Positions 1 through 9,277 of a stretch of DNA of 64,000 nt are shown here, piece by piece (positions within the stretch are counted from its first letter, which is position 1; each line of letters starts with the position of its first letter). The position numbers and the translations under genes were made by a program. The notes under the pieces were generated by a model. That model was not told where the DNA came from. It was given only the letters and a program-made list of their open reading frames with translations, and did not search any database. This DNA comes from Roseibium polysiphoniae (GTDB lineage Bacteria > Pseudomonadota > Alphaproteobacteria > Rhizobiales > Stappiaceae), in NCBI RefSeq assembly GCF_014842925.1, contig NZ_JACYXJ010000005.1, forward strand, positions 434,001 through 498,000, in the 5' to 3' direction.

Positions 1-1572
1 ATTGGCGGAGAGCGTCGCCGAGGTACGGTTGTCGAAAGAGGGGCCTGGTCCGGCGCCGACGCTTCCGGGCGGGACTGGCCCTGCCGGGAGGAATGGTTCT
101 TGAGGCGCGCCAAGGGGTTGAGAAGGCTGCGACGGAGCGGTGCTGCCACCAGAAATGACAACCTCCCGATAGGGTGTCCTGCTGACGTAGATGCCAAGGC
201 ACTGGCCACCAGCGCTGCGCACCATCCAGGCATGGGAAACGTAGGTCTGCTGTTCGAGGATCTGGCCGGGCTGCAGACGGGCATAGACCCGCTCGCCGCC
301 GTTGTAGTCGATCCAGTGGACGTCGACGGCGTCGCGGCTTGTGTTGCGGAAAACGATTTGTCCCGGCCGATTGCCGTCGAGAGACCGGACGCGGCCAAGC
401 TCCCGGCACGAAACATCTGAACCGGCCGCGACAGGTGTGCCGCCCTGACCTGGAAGACCGCTTTCACCAAGAATACGCTGTGGCTCGGAACAGGTGGCGA
501 CGAAGAGACGTACCGGCTGAGCACTACCCTTGAGCGAGACGGCATAGGCCGGGGTCCCTTGAACCTGCACCGTCAGTTCGGATTGGGCGATGAGAGCCTG
601 CCAAAGCGGATCGGTCATCGGCAAGGCGATCTGCGGGAAAGACTGGCCGTACTGATTGCTCGTGCTTCCACCAATCGCCGTATAGGTGGCGGAAAAATCG
701 CCAGCGACGATCTGCACAGGCTGCGTGACACCCTCGGCCGTGGCAGAAGATGTCTGGCTGAAGACGATGGTTGCCTGACCCGATTGCGTGCGGCAGGCAG
801 CGCGGAAATCGATGTCGTCAGTTTCAGGCACACCATGGGTGAGGTCGGTTCGCGTGCCGCCGCCACTGCCGGTCTGGGCCGTCCAGACGCGTGCGTCAGA
901 GGCCGAAATGGTGATGCCGTTCTGGTCGACGGACGGGGTGCCAAATGTGTCGGAAGACGGTGCTGTCTCGCCGCCAATCCCGGACAGGTCAGACCCGCCG
1001 TCAATTTCGACCTGTTCCAGAGGCTTCAGGAGACTGTCTGGCTCTGAGGTCGCCTGATCTGTTTCAGGCGTCACGATGGCAGGTTGTTCGGTGGTGACCG
1101 GCTGCAAGCCGCCAGAGGAAGGGGCTGCCTGCTCGGTGATTGTTGTCGCGCTCGGCGCTGAGGGGGCTGCGGGCGCAGAAACTGTTCCCGATGTTCCGCC
1201 GATGACCCGCGCCTTGCCGGGTTTGCCGTCATTGGTGACGTCGACTACAAGGGTTCCGCCCGAACAGATGTCGGCGCTGCGATGGAGCACACGGCTGTTT
1301 TCGAGGGTGACCTCAAGTTCGACGTCGCAAGGGGGCAGTTCCGCCGCACTGCCCAGCGTGTCGATCACGACACCTGCGTCGTCCCGGCTGATGATCGGCC
1401 GATACTTGCGGTCTATCGTGACCGAGCGGATGCCGGGTTTGGCTGGTTCGACATTGATGCGGATGGTCTCGGGCGCAGTTTGCGCGAAGGCCGTGGACGT
1501 GGCAACGAGGAGGAGAGTGCCTGCGAGCCCTGTTAGGAACGGACGGGAAGGGCCTATCGCCGAAAGCGGCAT
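1..1572 (-). CDS. exported protein with VHL-beta-like domain, 3' end outside window
   Basis: An open minus-strand frame runs without a stop from an ATG at 1572 to the left edge, at least 524 codons. The N-terminus is a clear Sec signal peptide: a short polar stretch, a hydrophobic run ending LLLVATS, then a probable cleavage after TAFA. The middle is rich in Pro, Ala and Thr. Near residues 390-465 is a stretch with RPGQIVFRN, VDVHWIDYNG, RVYARLQPGQ, QQTYVSHAW and CLGIYV, which matches the beta domain of von Hippel-Lindau proteins. That fold is known in bacterial secreted proteins, but its role there is unclear. The remaining tail is low complexity. It lies downstream of regA on the same strand with a gap of about 115 bases. 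The frame was read by hand and checked at several points; function is unknown. Confidence 0.75.
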   Translation of the reverse strand, partial: MPLSAIGPSRPFLTGLAGTLLLVATSTAFAQTAPETIRINVEPAKPGIRSVTIDRKYRPIISRDDAGVVIDTLGSAAELPPCDVELEVTLENSRVLHRSADICSGGTLVVDVTNDGKPGKARVIGGTSGTVSAPAAPSAPSATTITEQAAPSSGGLQPVTTEQPAIVTPETDQATSEPDSLLKPLEQVEIDGGSDLSGIGGETAPSSDTFGTPSVDQNGITISASDARVWTAQTGSGGGTRTDLTHGVPETDDIDFRAACRTQSGQATIVFSQTSSATAEGVTQPVQIVAGDFSATYTAIGGSTSNQYGQSFPQIALPMTDPLWQALIAQSELTVQVQGTPAYAVSLKGSAQPVRLFVATCSEPQRILGESGLPGQGGTPVAAGSDVSCRELGRVRSLDGNRPGQIVFRNTSRDAVDVHWIDYNGGERVYARLQPGQILEQQTYVSHAWMVRSAGGQCLGIYVSRTPYREVVISGGSTAPSQPSQPLGAPQEPFLPAGPVPPGSVGAGPGPSFDNRTSATLSAN

Positions 1573-1686
1573 GGACGGTCTCCGTAAGCTGCCAGAAGAA
1601 TATCGATCAATTTTTCGGAAAGTTACTCAAAACACACCGAAAAGAGCAAGCTCTCGCGGCCCTCGCCGGCGCCCTTTTTCGAAAAA

Positions 1687-2250
1687 TCAGCGTGGAGCGC
1701 GTTTTGCCAGGATCCGCTGAAGCGTACGACGGTGCATATTGAGCCGCCGGGCGGTCTCGGACACATTGCGATCGCAAAGCTCATAGACCCGCTGGATGTG
1801 TTCCCAGCGGACACGGTCCGCGGACATGGGGTTCTCTGGCGGAGGAGCCTTGTCCTCGGGGCGCCGGGAAAGCGCGGCAAGGATATCGTCCGGGTCAGCT
1901 GGTTTTGCCAGGTAATCGACAGCGCCAAGTTTTACGGCAGTGACGGCAGTGGCAATATTGCCGTAGCCGGTCAGGATGATCGCCCGGCAATCTGGACGCC
2001 TCTGGCGGATCGCCTCGATCACATCAAGACCATTCCCGTCTTCGAGCCGCATGTCGACAATGGCGAAGGCAGGCGCCTGAGTGCCGACCTTGGTGACCGC
2101 CTCGCGGACGCCATCGGCGGTTTCGGTTTCAAAACCGCGTTTTTCCATGGCCCGGGCAAGACGCTGCTGAAAGGCCGTGTCGTCGTCGACGATCAAGAGG
2201 CTCTTGTCTGCAAATGTTTCCAAATCCGGTATTTGCTCGGTCATGGTCAT
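1687..2250 (-). CDS. regA: RegA/ActR/PrrA-type response regulator
   Basis: A 187-residue two-component response regulator. The receiver domain has the acidic cluster IVDDD near residue 20, the phospho-acceptor Asp66 in AIVDMRLEDG, and the ILTGYG and KP switch motifs. A short Pro-rich linker leads to a Fis-type helix-turn-helix at the C-terminus (NVSETARRLNMHRRTLQRIL), the near-invariant DNA-binding helix of the RegA/PrrA/ActR family. This family is a global redox regulator of respiration, nitrogen and carbon metabolism genes in alphaproteobacteria. It lies 77 bases after the RegB-like kinase on the same strand, so the two are probably cotranscribed. A second ATG six bases downstream is an equally possible start. 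Confidence 0.95.
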   Translation of the reverse strand: MTMTEQIPDLETFADKSLLIVDDDTAFQQRLARAMEKRGFETETADGVREAVTKVGTQAPAFAIVDMRLEDGNGLDVIEAIRQRRPDCRAIILTGYGNIATAVTAVKLGAVDYLAKPADPDDILAALSRRPEDKAPPPENPMSADRVRWEHIQRVYELCDRNVSETARRLNMHRRTLQRILAKRAPR

Positions 2251-2327
2251 TGTCCGGTTTTTCTTGCTTTACGCCGGCACAGTTCATTTGGATTACTGGC
2301 CGCGGTCTTTCATGGCTTTTCCAAGTC

Positions 2328-3668
2328 CTAGTCCTTATGCAAGGAAAAGTCCTGCCCGTCCATATGCCCGAGAGATTCTATCGCTGCACGTGGCCATGTC
2401 ACGCGGATGTGCGCACCGTGTTCAGGCGGGGCGCGGTTCTCAAGGAAAAGCTTGGCCCCCGTGCGTTCCAGCAAAGTCTTGGCGATGAAGAAGCCCAGCC
2501 CCAGGCCGCCGCCGGCGTCCTTGCGCGCGGTTTTGCCGCTGCGAACCGACACATAGGGATCGCCAATCTTTGCGAGCACCTCCAGCGCGAACCCCGGCCC
2601 GTCGTCCCTGATCGAAATGCTGACTGTCTTGGTGTCCCAAAGCGCAGAGACTTCGACCGTCGTTTCAGCAAAGTCGATGGCGTTTTCGAGCAGATTTCCA
2701 AGACCATAGCGAATGGCTGCATTTCGGCTGCCGACAGGCTCGGGTCCTTGGCCAGAGGCAGAGACGGCAATCTGAATGCCGAAGCCCCGGTGAGGATCGA
2801 TGACATCTTCAATCAGCTGAGAGACCTTCATGGCCTGATAGGTCGCATCTTCATCGCTGGAAAGGCTGGTCAGCTTTCGCAGGATGTCCCGGCATCGTTC
2901 CGACTGGGACCGGATCAGCGCGATGTCCTCGGTGCGGGGATCTTCGGGCTCGAATTCGTCCGAGAGCTCCTTCGCCGCCAGAAAGATCGTCGCGAGCGGT
3001 GTTCCAAGCTCATGCGCGGCGGCGGTTGCCAATCCGTCGAGGGCGTTGAGATGCTGTTCTTTCGCCAGGACAAGTTCCGTCGCGGCCAGAGCATCGGCGA
3101 GCTGCCGCGCTTCTTCGGCGACGCGGAAGGCATAGACCGCCATGAAGCCGAGCGTGGAGACCAGAGCGATCCAGACACCGATCGAATAGACCGCTGGCAG
3201 GTTGAAGCCACTTCCGCCGGGCCAGGGCAGCGGCAGGTGAAACACGGCAAGAACGCTGGCGCATAGCGTCGCCAAAATGCCCAGAATGAGCGTGTTGTGA
3301 GCCGACAATGCGGTGGCCGACACCATGACAGGCGCCATGAGCAGGAACGCAAAGGGGTTGCCGAGCCCGCCCGTGAGAAACAGCAATCCGCTCATCTGCA
3401 GGATGTCATAGGCAAGTTGCAGCGTTGCCGCCCTTTCGGAGATCCGCAGGGAAGCCGGCGAATAGATCTTCAAAAAGACATTCAGCCAGGCGGAGAAGGC
3501 GACCAGCGAAAAGGCGAGCCCGATCGGCAGCGGGTAGCCCAGACCGATATGCACCACAAGCAGCGCGGCGGTCTGGCCGCCAACTGCAAGCCAGCGAAGA
3601 CGCACCAGCGTATCAAGTCTGAGACGGCGGTGAGTCAGCGAGAATTGGGTTTCCGGATGATCGAGCAT
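2328..3668 (-). CDS. regB: RegB/ActS/PrrB-type redox sensor histidine kinase
   Basis: A 446-residue membrane histidine kinase and cognate sensor of the downstream RegA. The first ~180 residues hold about six membrane segments, with the GGLGNPF motif at 100-106 that forms the ubiquinone site in RegB. The phospho-accepting His219 sits in AAHELGTPLATI. Cys259 in ERCRDIL matches the redox-active cysteine of RegB. The ATPase domain has a GNLLENAIDF N-box and DDGPGF and GGLGLGFFIA glycine boxes. The frame is open further upstream to 4163, but that extension lies antisense to secB; the ATG at 3668 with AGAGGG just upstream gives the normal family length. It diverges from secB across about 180 bases that should hold both promoters. 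Confidence 0.93.
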   Translation of the reverse strand: MLDHPETQFSLTHRRLRLDTLVRLRWLAVGGQTAALLVVHIGLGYPLPIGLAFSLVAFSAWLNVFLKIYSPASLRISERAATLQLAYDILQMSGLLFLTGGLGNPFAFLLMAPVMVSATALSAHNTLILGILATLCASVLAVFHLPLPWPGGSGFNLPAVYSIGVWIALVSTLGFMAVYAFRVAEEARQLADALAATELVLAKEQHLNALDGLATAAAHELGTPLATIFLAAKELSDEFEPEDPRTEDIALIRSQSERCRDILRKLTSLSSDEDATYQAMKVSQLIEDVIDPHRGFGIQIAVSASGQGPEPVGSRNAAIRYGLGNLLENAIDFAETTVEVSALWDTKTVSISIRDDGPGFALEVLAKIGDPYVSVRSGKTARKDAGGGLGLGFFIAKTLLERTGAKLFLENRAPPEHGAHIRVTWPRAAIESLGHMDGQDFSLHKD

Positions 3669-3845
3669 GCCCTCTTTTTGAAGCGGTTTCTGGCCGCTTG
3701 CAAGGCCGTTGCCCTTGTGTGAGGCGGCCCTAAGTGGTAGCCACCAGCAAAACGGGTTGTGCGGCGGAAGCGGGTCGCCAACCGGCGGTCTTCCCCATTT
3801 TGGATGCCCGTCCTGAAAAGCGCCGCGAAACGGAACAGAGACACG

Positions 3846-4328
3846 ATGAGCGATACCAACGACGCCGGCGCACAGCCGCAGGCTGAAAACGCCCCGGCCG
3901 CACCGGGAATGAACATCCTTGGCCAGTACATCAAGGACCTGTCCTTCGAAAACCCGAATGCGCCGCGCTCCCTGCAGCAGGGCGAGCAGCCGAAGCTGGA
4001 CATCAACGTCAATGTCAGCGCGCAGCCGGTTGGAGAAGGTCAGTTCGAGGTCGTGCTGACCCTGAACGCCAAGGCCGAGCGTCCCGACATGGTGATGTTC
4101 AACGTCGAACTGGTCTATGCCGGCCTCTTCCGCATCACCGGCGTGCCGGACGAGCACATGCATCCTTTCGTGATGATCGAGTGCCCGCGCATGATCTTCC
4201 CGTTCGCGCGCAACATTCTGGCCGAAGCAACGCGCAACGGCGGGTTCCCGCCGCTCCTGCTTGATCCGATCGACTTCGCCCAGCTTTATCGCCAGAACAT
4301 GGGCGATCAGCAGCCGAAGCCGAACTGA
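3846..4328 (+). CDS. secB: protein-export chaperone SecB
   Basis: A 160-residue SecB homologue, a cytosolic tetrameric chaperone that keeps preproteins unfolded and hands them to SecA. Visible family features are the conserved N-terminal QYIKDLSFENPN, beta strands with FEVVLTLNAKA, and the helix with MIECPRMIFPFARNIL followed by GGFPPLLLDPIDF. The frame is open from 3759, but the ATG at 3846 gives the usual length; the residues before it lack family features. An acidic, Pro/Ala-rich N-terminal tail is typical of alphaproteobacterial SecB. It is monocistronic: a terminator hairpin follows at 4355, and the next gene is convergent. Confidence 0.95.
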   Translation: MSDTNDAGAQPQAENAPAAPGMNILGQYIKDLSFENPNAPRSLQQGEQPKLDINVNVSAQPVGEGQFEVVLTLNAKAERPDMVMFNVELVYAGLFRITGVPDEHMHPFVMIECPRMIFPFARNILAEATRNGGFPPLLLDPIDFAQLYRQNMGDQQPKPN

Positions 4329-4354
4329 TCCTGCTTTCGGATTGAATTGAAAAA

Positions 4355-4383
4355 GGCCGTGGCATTTGCCGCGGCCTTTTGCA
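4355..4383. terminator. bidirectional terminator between secB and moeB-like gene
   Basis: A nine-pair inverted repeat (GGCCGTGGC, loop ATTT, GCCGCGGCC, one G-T pair) is preceded by an A-run and followed by a T-run. It lies between the stops of two convergent genes, so it can end both transcripts. Confidence 0.85.
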
Positions 4384-4406
4384 TTTCAGGGATCGTTCGG
4401 TGGCAG

Positions 4407-5210
4407 TCAGGTTTCTTCGAGCATCTCGGCCCATGTTTTTGGGGCGTCGCCATGAAGAGGATTTTTCTTTGACCGCTTGTAGCGGATCGTTTCCATTCGA
4501 AACGAGCGGGCGTCAAACAGCATCAGGCGGCCGACGAGACCCTCGCCTGTGCCGGTGATCTCCTTGATCACTTCCATCGCCTGCATCGCCCCGACAATTC
4601 CCGTCAGCGCACCAAGAATGCCCGCTTCTGCGCATGTTGGCAGGAGCCCATCGCGGGGACGATCTGGAAACAGGCAACGATAGGTCGGATTGGGCACACC
4701 TTCAGCATTTTCCTCGAAAGGGCGCAGGGTGGTGAGCGAGCCATCGAACTGGCCGACTGCTGCGGTCACGAGCGGCTTCTGGGAAAAGAAACACGCGTCC
4801 GAAACCAGGTAGCGGGTGCCGAAATTATCTGTGCCGTCAGCCACCAGATCGTAGTTCGAGATCAATTGCATGGCGTTATGACCGGCAATCCGGGTCGGAT
4901 AGAGCTCGACTTTCACGTTGGGATTGAGCCGGGCAATCGCCTCGGCGGCACTGGCCACCTTGGGCTCGCCGAGCTGGTCCGTGTCATGAATGACCTGCCG
5001 TTGCAGATTGGAAAGGCTGACCGTATCGTCATCGACGATGCCCAGCGTGCCGACGCCCGCTGCGGCCAGATACTGCAGCAAGGGAGCGCCAAGCCCCCCT
5101 GCCCCGATCACCAGAACCCGGGCGTTCTTGAGTTTTTGCTGCCCCGGTCCGCCGATCTCCTGCATGACGATATGGCGGGCGTAGCGTTCAAGTTCGGCAG
5201 GTGTGAGCAT
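4407..5210 (-). CDS. moeB: ThiF/MoeB family adenylyltransferase
   Basis: A 267-residue E1-like enzyme that adenylates the C-terminal Gly-Gly of a sulfur-carrier protein (MoaD or ThiS type). The nucleotide-binding loop is GAGGLGAP at residues 36-43, with the N-terminal RYARHIVMQEIGGPGQQKL signature, the LSNLQRQVIH motif, and Cys193 in PTCAEAGILG at the position of the conserved MoeB/ThiF cysteine. There is no C-terminal rhodanese domain. The CxxC zinc pairs common in E. coli MoeB are not evident. MoeB and ThiF cannot be told apart by sequence alone here, since no other cofactor gene is adjacent. It is transcribed convergently with secB. Confidence 0.9.
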   Translation of the reverse strand: MLTPAELERYARHIVMQEIGGPGQQKLKNARVLVIGAGGLGAPLLQYLAAAGVGTLGIVDDDTVSLSNLQRQVIHDTDQLGEPKVASAAEAIARLNPNVKVELYPTRIAGHNAMQLISNYDLVADGTDNFGTRYLVSDACFFSQKPLVTAAVGQFDGSLTTLRPFEENAEGVPNPTYRCLFPDRPRDGLLPTCAEAGILGALTGIVGAMQAMEVIKEITGTGEGLVGRLMLFDARSFRMETIRYKRSKKNPLHGDAPKTWAEMLEET

Positions 5211-5270
5211 AGAGCATTCCGGTTGGATGGGATGTGCGGTGTGGAGTCATCATATTCGAGTCGCCGGTCA

Positions 5271-6320
5271 CTAGCCCAGAAGACGGCTGACGAGTTTGGC
5301 CGTGTAATCGACCATCGGGATGACGCGCGCGTAGTTGAGGCGTGTCGGGCCGATCACGCCAAGGACACCGACAATGCGTTGTTCCCGGTCGCGGTAGGGC
5401 GAAACGACAATCGATGACCCTGACAGGGAAAACAGGTTGTTCTCCGATCCAATGAAAATCCTGACCCCGTCGCCTTTTTCAGCAAGGCCCAGAAGCTGGA
5501 TCAGGTCGCGCTTGTTCTCGAGGTCATCGAAGAGCAGGCGGATGCGCTCGAGATCCCCGACCGCCTCCAGATCGGTGAGAAGGTTGGAGCGGCCGCGCAC
5601 GATCAGCGTTCCCGGCTCTTCTTCGGACGCACCGCTCCACACTGCCAGGCCTGCATCGACAACCTTTTGGCTCAACTGGTTGAGTTCGGCCTGATCGACA
5701 TCCTTGACTCGTTCCAGTTCCTTTCGGACTTCTGCGATTGTCCGGCCCTGCAAATGGGCATTGAGATAATTTCCTGCCTCGATCAGGGCCGAAGGCGGCA
5801 GTCCGGCCGGAAGGTCCACAACGCGGTTTTCCACCTCGCCTTCCTCACCGACCAGGATCGCAAGTGCTTTCAGCGGCTCGATACGCACGAATTCGATGTG
5901 TTTGAGCCGCATGTCCGATTTATGGGTCAGCACGACGCCGGCGCCGCTCGACAGGCCGGAGAGCATCTGGCTCGCCTCGGTCAGCACCTGTTCGGCAGAA
6001 TTGGACCGCTGTGACGCGCGCACCTGCACCTCGATCTGCTGCCGTTCGTCTGCGCTGAGATCGCCAACTTCCAGCAGTGCATCGATGAAAAACCGCAATC
6101 CGATCTCTGTCGGCAGTCGGCCTGCGCTGGTGTGGGGCGAATGCAGGAGCCCCATGTGTTCAAGGTCCGACATTACGTTGCGAACCGACGCCGGCGACAA
6201 TGACATGCCCAGGGCGCGCGATACATTGCGTGAACCGACGGGCTCGCCGGTGTCGAGATAGGATTCCACGATAGACCGGAAAATGTCACGAGAACGCTTG
6301 TCGAGATCGCTCAGACTCAC
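5271..6320 (-). CDS. hrcA: heat-inducible transcription repressor HrcA
   Basis: A 349-residue HrcA, the repressor that binds CIRCE operators of groE/dnaK operons and depends on GroEL for folding. The N-terminal winged helix is visible ([53 protein letters not shown]), followed by the conserved C-terminal region with SPYRD and [22 protein letters not shown]. The frame is open to 6764, but a GTG at 6320 with AAGGAG eight bases upstream fits homologues and avoids overlap with rph regulatory sequence. It is divergent from rph with about 200 bases between, an arrangement common in the Hyphomicrobiales. grpE is not adjacent. Confidence 0.95.
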   Translation of the reverse strand: MSLSDLDKRSRDIFRSIVESYLDTGEPVGSRNVSRALGMSLSPASVRNVMSDLEHMGLLHSPHTSAGRLPTEIGLRFFIDALLEVGDLSADERQQIEVQVRASQRSNSAEQVLTEASQMLSGLSSGAGVVLTHKSDMRLKHIEFVRIEPLKALAILVGEEGEVENRVVDLPAGLPPSALIEAGNYLNAHLQGRTIAEVRKELERVKDVDQAELNQLSQKVVDAGLAVWSGASEEEPGTLIVRGRSNLLTDLEAVGDLERIRLLFDDLENKRDLIQLLGLAEKGDGVRIFIGSENNLFSLSGSSIVVSPYRDREQRIVGVLGVIGPTRLNYARVIPMVDYTAKLVSRLLG

Positions 6321-6519
6321 GCTGGCCACTCCTTGTTTGCCAATGACCCGATCGGGCCGAAAGAGTATTACCCTAGATATAGGCGCAAAATCTGCTTCCG
6401 TTGCAAGCAGGCCTTTGCGTTGTCCGCGCTCAAGGTCTACAAGGCGCGGGAGAAGCCCGGATAATCGGGACAATTGCCGTCGTGATGGACGGTTTTTAGC
6501 AGTGACTTGGGAGCCATCC

Positions 6520-7236
6520 ATGCGTCCGTCCAAACGCGCCGTCGACGAACTTCGTCCCGTGACCCTTGAACGGGGGGTATCCAAGCACGCTGAAGGCTCC
6601 TGTCTTGTCAAATTCGGCGACACACATGTTCTGTGCACGGCAAGCCTTGAAGAACGTGTTCCGCCCTGGCTTCGCGGCCAGCAGCGCGGCTGGGTCACTG
6701 CCGAATACGGCATGCTGCCCCGGGCAACCGGCGACCGCATGCGCCGCGAGGCGAGTGCAGGCAAGCAATCCGGCCGTACTCAGGAAATTCAGCGCCTGAT
6801 CGGCCGCTCCCTGCGTGCCGTGGTGGATCTGGAAGCGCTGGGCGAGTACCAGATCTCGGTCGACTGCGACGTGATCCAGGCCGATGGCGGAACCCGGACA
6901 GCTGCAATCACTGGCGCCTGGGTCGCCCTGCGCGATTGCGTCGAGTGGATGCGTGCCCGCGATATGGTCAAGAAGCAGGACGTCCTGAAGGACCACATCG
7001 CCGCGATTTCCTGCGGGATCTACAGCGGCACACCGGTTCTTGATCTGGACTATGCCGAAGACAGCACGGCTGAGACGGATGCCAATTTCGTCATGACCGG
7101 CTCTGGCGGCATCGTCGAGATTCAGGGAACTGCGGAAGGCGCACCCTTCTCCGAAGAGGAGTTCGGTCAGTTGCTTGGTCTCGCAAAGACAGGCATCGGC
7201 CGTCTCGTTGATCTCCAGAAGATGTCCATTCTCTAA
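6520..7236 (+). CDS. rph: ribonuclease PH
   Basis: A 238-residue phosphorolytic 3'-5' exoribonuclease that trims tRNA 3' ends. Hallmarks are [19 protein letters not shown] at the start, [21 protein letters not shown], the active-site stretch [14 protein letters not shown] with R-rich continuation, [25 protein letters not shown], and the C-terminal [17 protein letters not shown]. All key motifs are present and the length is normal. The ATG at 6520 was chosen over an open upstream frame because it matches the family N-terminus. The gene leads an rph-rdgB-hemW run: only ten bases separate it from rdgB. Confidence 0.96.
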   Translation: MRPSKRAVDELRPVTLERGVSKHAEGSCLVKFGDTHVLCTASLEERVPPWLRGQQRGWVTAEYGMLPRATGDRMRREASAGKQSGRTQEIQRLIGRSLRAVVDLEALGEYQISVDCDVIQADGGTRTAAITGAWVALRDCVEWMRARDMVKKQDVLKDHIAAISCGIYSGTPVLDLDYAEDSTAETDANFVMTGSGGIVEIQGTAEGAPFSEEEFGQLLGLAKTGIGRLVDLQKMSIL

Positions 7237-7246
7237 GGATACCACC

Positions 7247-7885
7247 ATGAGCCACCGCAAGCTTGAACCGGGCCGCCTGGTCGTCGCCAGCCACAACAAG
7301 GGCAAGATCCGCGAGATCAACGAATTGCTCGCGCCTTACGGTTTCGATGTCGTTTCTGCGGGTGACCTGGATCTTCCCGAGCCCGAGGAAACCGGCACCA
7401 CATTCGAAGCGAATGCGGAACTGAAGGCAGTGGCCTCGGCGGAAGCTTCCGGGCTCCCTTCGCTTGCGGACGACAGCGGTTTCTGTGTCATGGCTCTGGA
7501 CGGCGATCCCGGGATCTATTCCGCGCGCTGGGCGGGACCGGACAAGGACTTCGCAATGGCCATGCGCAACGTCGAAGAGAAGATGCAGCAGAAAGGAGCC
7601 GTGAACCCTGATCAGCGGCGCGGATCCTTCGTCGCCGTCTTGTGTCTGGCATGGCCTGACGGCCATAAGGAGTTCTTCCGCGGCGAAGTGGAAGGCCAGA
7701 TCGTCTGGCCGCCGCGCGGCGAAAAGGGCTTCGGCTACGATCCCGTCTTCCAGCCGGACGGACATGAGCGCACCTTTGGCGAGATGACGTCGGACGAAAA
7801 GCATGGCTGGTCGCGGACCGAGCCGGCATTGTCGCACCGGGCCAGGGCTTTTCAGCTCTTCTCAAAAGCCTGCCTGGAGGATTGA
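7247..7885 (+). CDS. rdgB: RdgB/HAM1 non-canonical purine NTP pyrophosphatase
   Basis: A 212-residue Maf/HAM1-fold enzyme that hydrolyses dITP, XTP and ITP to monophosphates and keeps deaminated purines out of DNA. Motifs are [14 protein letters not shown] near the start, [39 protein letters not shown], and the [11 protein letters not shown] loop followed by [12 protein letters not shown]. The start at 7247 sits just after rph. Its stop overlaps the hemW start by one base, so translation is coupled. Confidence 0.95.
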   Translation: MSHRKLEPGRLVVASHNKGKIREINELLAPYGFDVVSAGDLDLPEPEETGTTFEANAELKAVASAEASGLPSLADDSGFCVMALDGDPGIYSARWAGPDKDFAMAMRNVEEKMQQKGAVNPDQRRGSFVAVLCLAWPDGHKEFFRGEVEGQIVWPPRGEKGFGYDPVFQPDGHERTFGEMTSDEKHGWSRTEPALSHRARAFQLFSKACLED

Positions 7886-9054
7886 TGGCCGACGTTGCGG
7901 TGAAGGCGCCTGATGGCGGCTTCGGGATCTATGTGCATTGGCCGTTCTGTGCGGCCAAATGCCCTTACTGCGATTTCAATTCCCACGTTCGACACCAGCC
8001 GGTGGACCAGGACCGTTTCGCCGCTGCCTTCGAACGCGAGCTGACCCATTTTGCCGACCTCACGAAAGGCCAGACGGTCCAGTCGGTCTTTTTGGGTGGT
8101 GGAACACCTTCGCTCATGGCGCCGAAGACCGTCGAGCGGATTCTGGATTGCATCTCCGGTCTCTGGACCGTGGACGCGACGGCCGAGATCTCGATGGAGG
8201 CAAACCCGTCAAGCGTCGAGGCCGAACGTTTCCGAGGCTACCGGTCTGCCGGCGTGAACCGCGTCTCTCTTGGGGTCCAGTCCCTTCATGATCGGGATCT
8301 CAAGCTTCTCGGGCGTCTTCACGACGTGGAGACAGCGATCAAGGCTATCGAAACCGCCCGCGAAACTTTTCCGCGTCTGTCGTTCGATCTGATTTATGCA
8401 CGGCCCGATCAGACTCCGGAGGCCTGGAAGGCCGAGCTGGAGCGTGCGATTGCGCTCGCTGCTGATCATTTGTCGCTTTACCAGTTGACGATTGAGGAAG
8501 GTACGCCGTTTTTCACGCTCTACAACGCTGGAAAGCTGAAGGTTCCCGATCCGGAACTGGGTGCGGAACTCTATGAGCTGACGCAGAGTGTGACCGAGGA
8601 CAACGGGCTACCGGCCTATGAAGTCTCCAATCATGCCCGCGCCGGGGCGGAGTGCCGCCACAATCAGGTCTATTGGCGCTATGGCGACTATGTCGGCGTT
8701 GGCCCTGGTGCTCATGGGCGCTTGTCTGTCGGCGTCAACAAGCTGGCGACCGCCATCGAGCGCCATCCGGAAACCTGGCTCGAGAATGTCGAGACCCATG
8801 GTCACGGCATGGTCGAGAACGTCGGCCTGACCGAAGAAGAACAGGGCGATGAGTACCTGCTGATGGGCTTGCGTCTTGTCGAAGGCATCGACCTTGCCCG
8901 TTATGAGGCCCTCGCGCACCGCAAGATTGACCCACGCCGACTGGCCGCTCTTCTGGAGCATGGCATGGTGGAGGAATTGGGTAACAATCGCCTGCGCGCC
9001 ACACGTGACGGTTTTTCCGTTCTGGACGCGGTGGTTGCCGACCTCGCGGCCTGA
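7885..9054 (+). CDS. hemW: HemW, heme chaperone of the radical SAM coproporphyrinogen oxidase-like family
   Basis: A 389-residue radical SAM protein of the HemW group, which binds heme and is thought to deliver it to respiratory enzymes. The FeS motif is CAAKCPYC near residue 24, preceded by IYVHWPF. Then come FLGGGTPSLM, EISMEANPSSVE, the GVNRVSLGVQSL motif and a C-terminal HemN-like domain ending with a winged helix (RLRATRDGFSVLDAVVADLA). The lack of the extra N-terminal Cys of HemN favours HemW over true coproporphyrinogen oxidase. A TTG lies one codon upstream, but the ATG overlapping the rdgB stop has a good GGAGG. Confidence 0.93.
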   Translation: MADVAVKAPDGGFGIYVHWPFCAAKCPYCDFNSHVRHQPVDQDRFAAAFERELTHFADLTKGQTVQSVFLGGGTPSLMAPKTVERILDCISGLWTVDATAEISMEANPSSVEAERFRGYRSAGVNRVSLGVQSLHDRDLKLLGRLHDVETAIKAIETARETFPRLSFDLIYARPDQTPEAWKAELERAIALAADHLSLYQLTIEEGTPFFTLYNAGKLKVPDPELGAELYELTQSVTEDNGLPAYEVSNHARAGAECRHNQVYWRYGDYVGVGPGAHGRLSVGVNKLATAIERHPETWLENVETHGHGMVENVGLTEEEQGDEYLLMGLRLVEGIDLARYEALAHRKIDPRRLAALLEHGMVEELGNNRLRATRDGFSVLDAVVADLAA

Positions 9055-9277
9055 CCTGCCGGCCTTCAAGCCCATATCGTTTTGAATCTCAGCACCTTCA
9101 ATGGATTTCGGGGTCGCTGAGCTTTCAACGAATTTGTGTTTAGACGTCTCAGAACCCTCGGAAAATAGCAGTATTGCTACGGATCCCCTGTTCGGCCTAT
9201 TCTGTTGCAATGCAATAAGGCGTCGAAGATGCCGACCGGCTCACAAGCCGGGGGAGATTTCGCAAGGAGACGTGCGC

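Noticed and set aside
3669..4163. upstream extension of the regB frame
   Set aside because: It lies antisense to secB and lacks RegB similarity.
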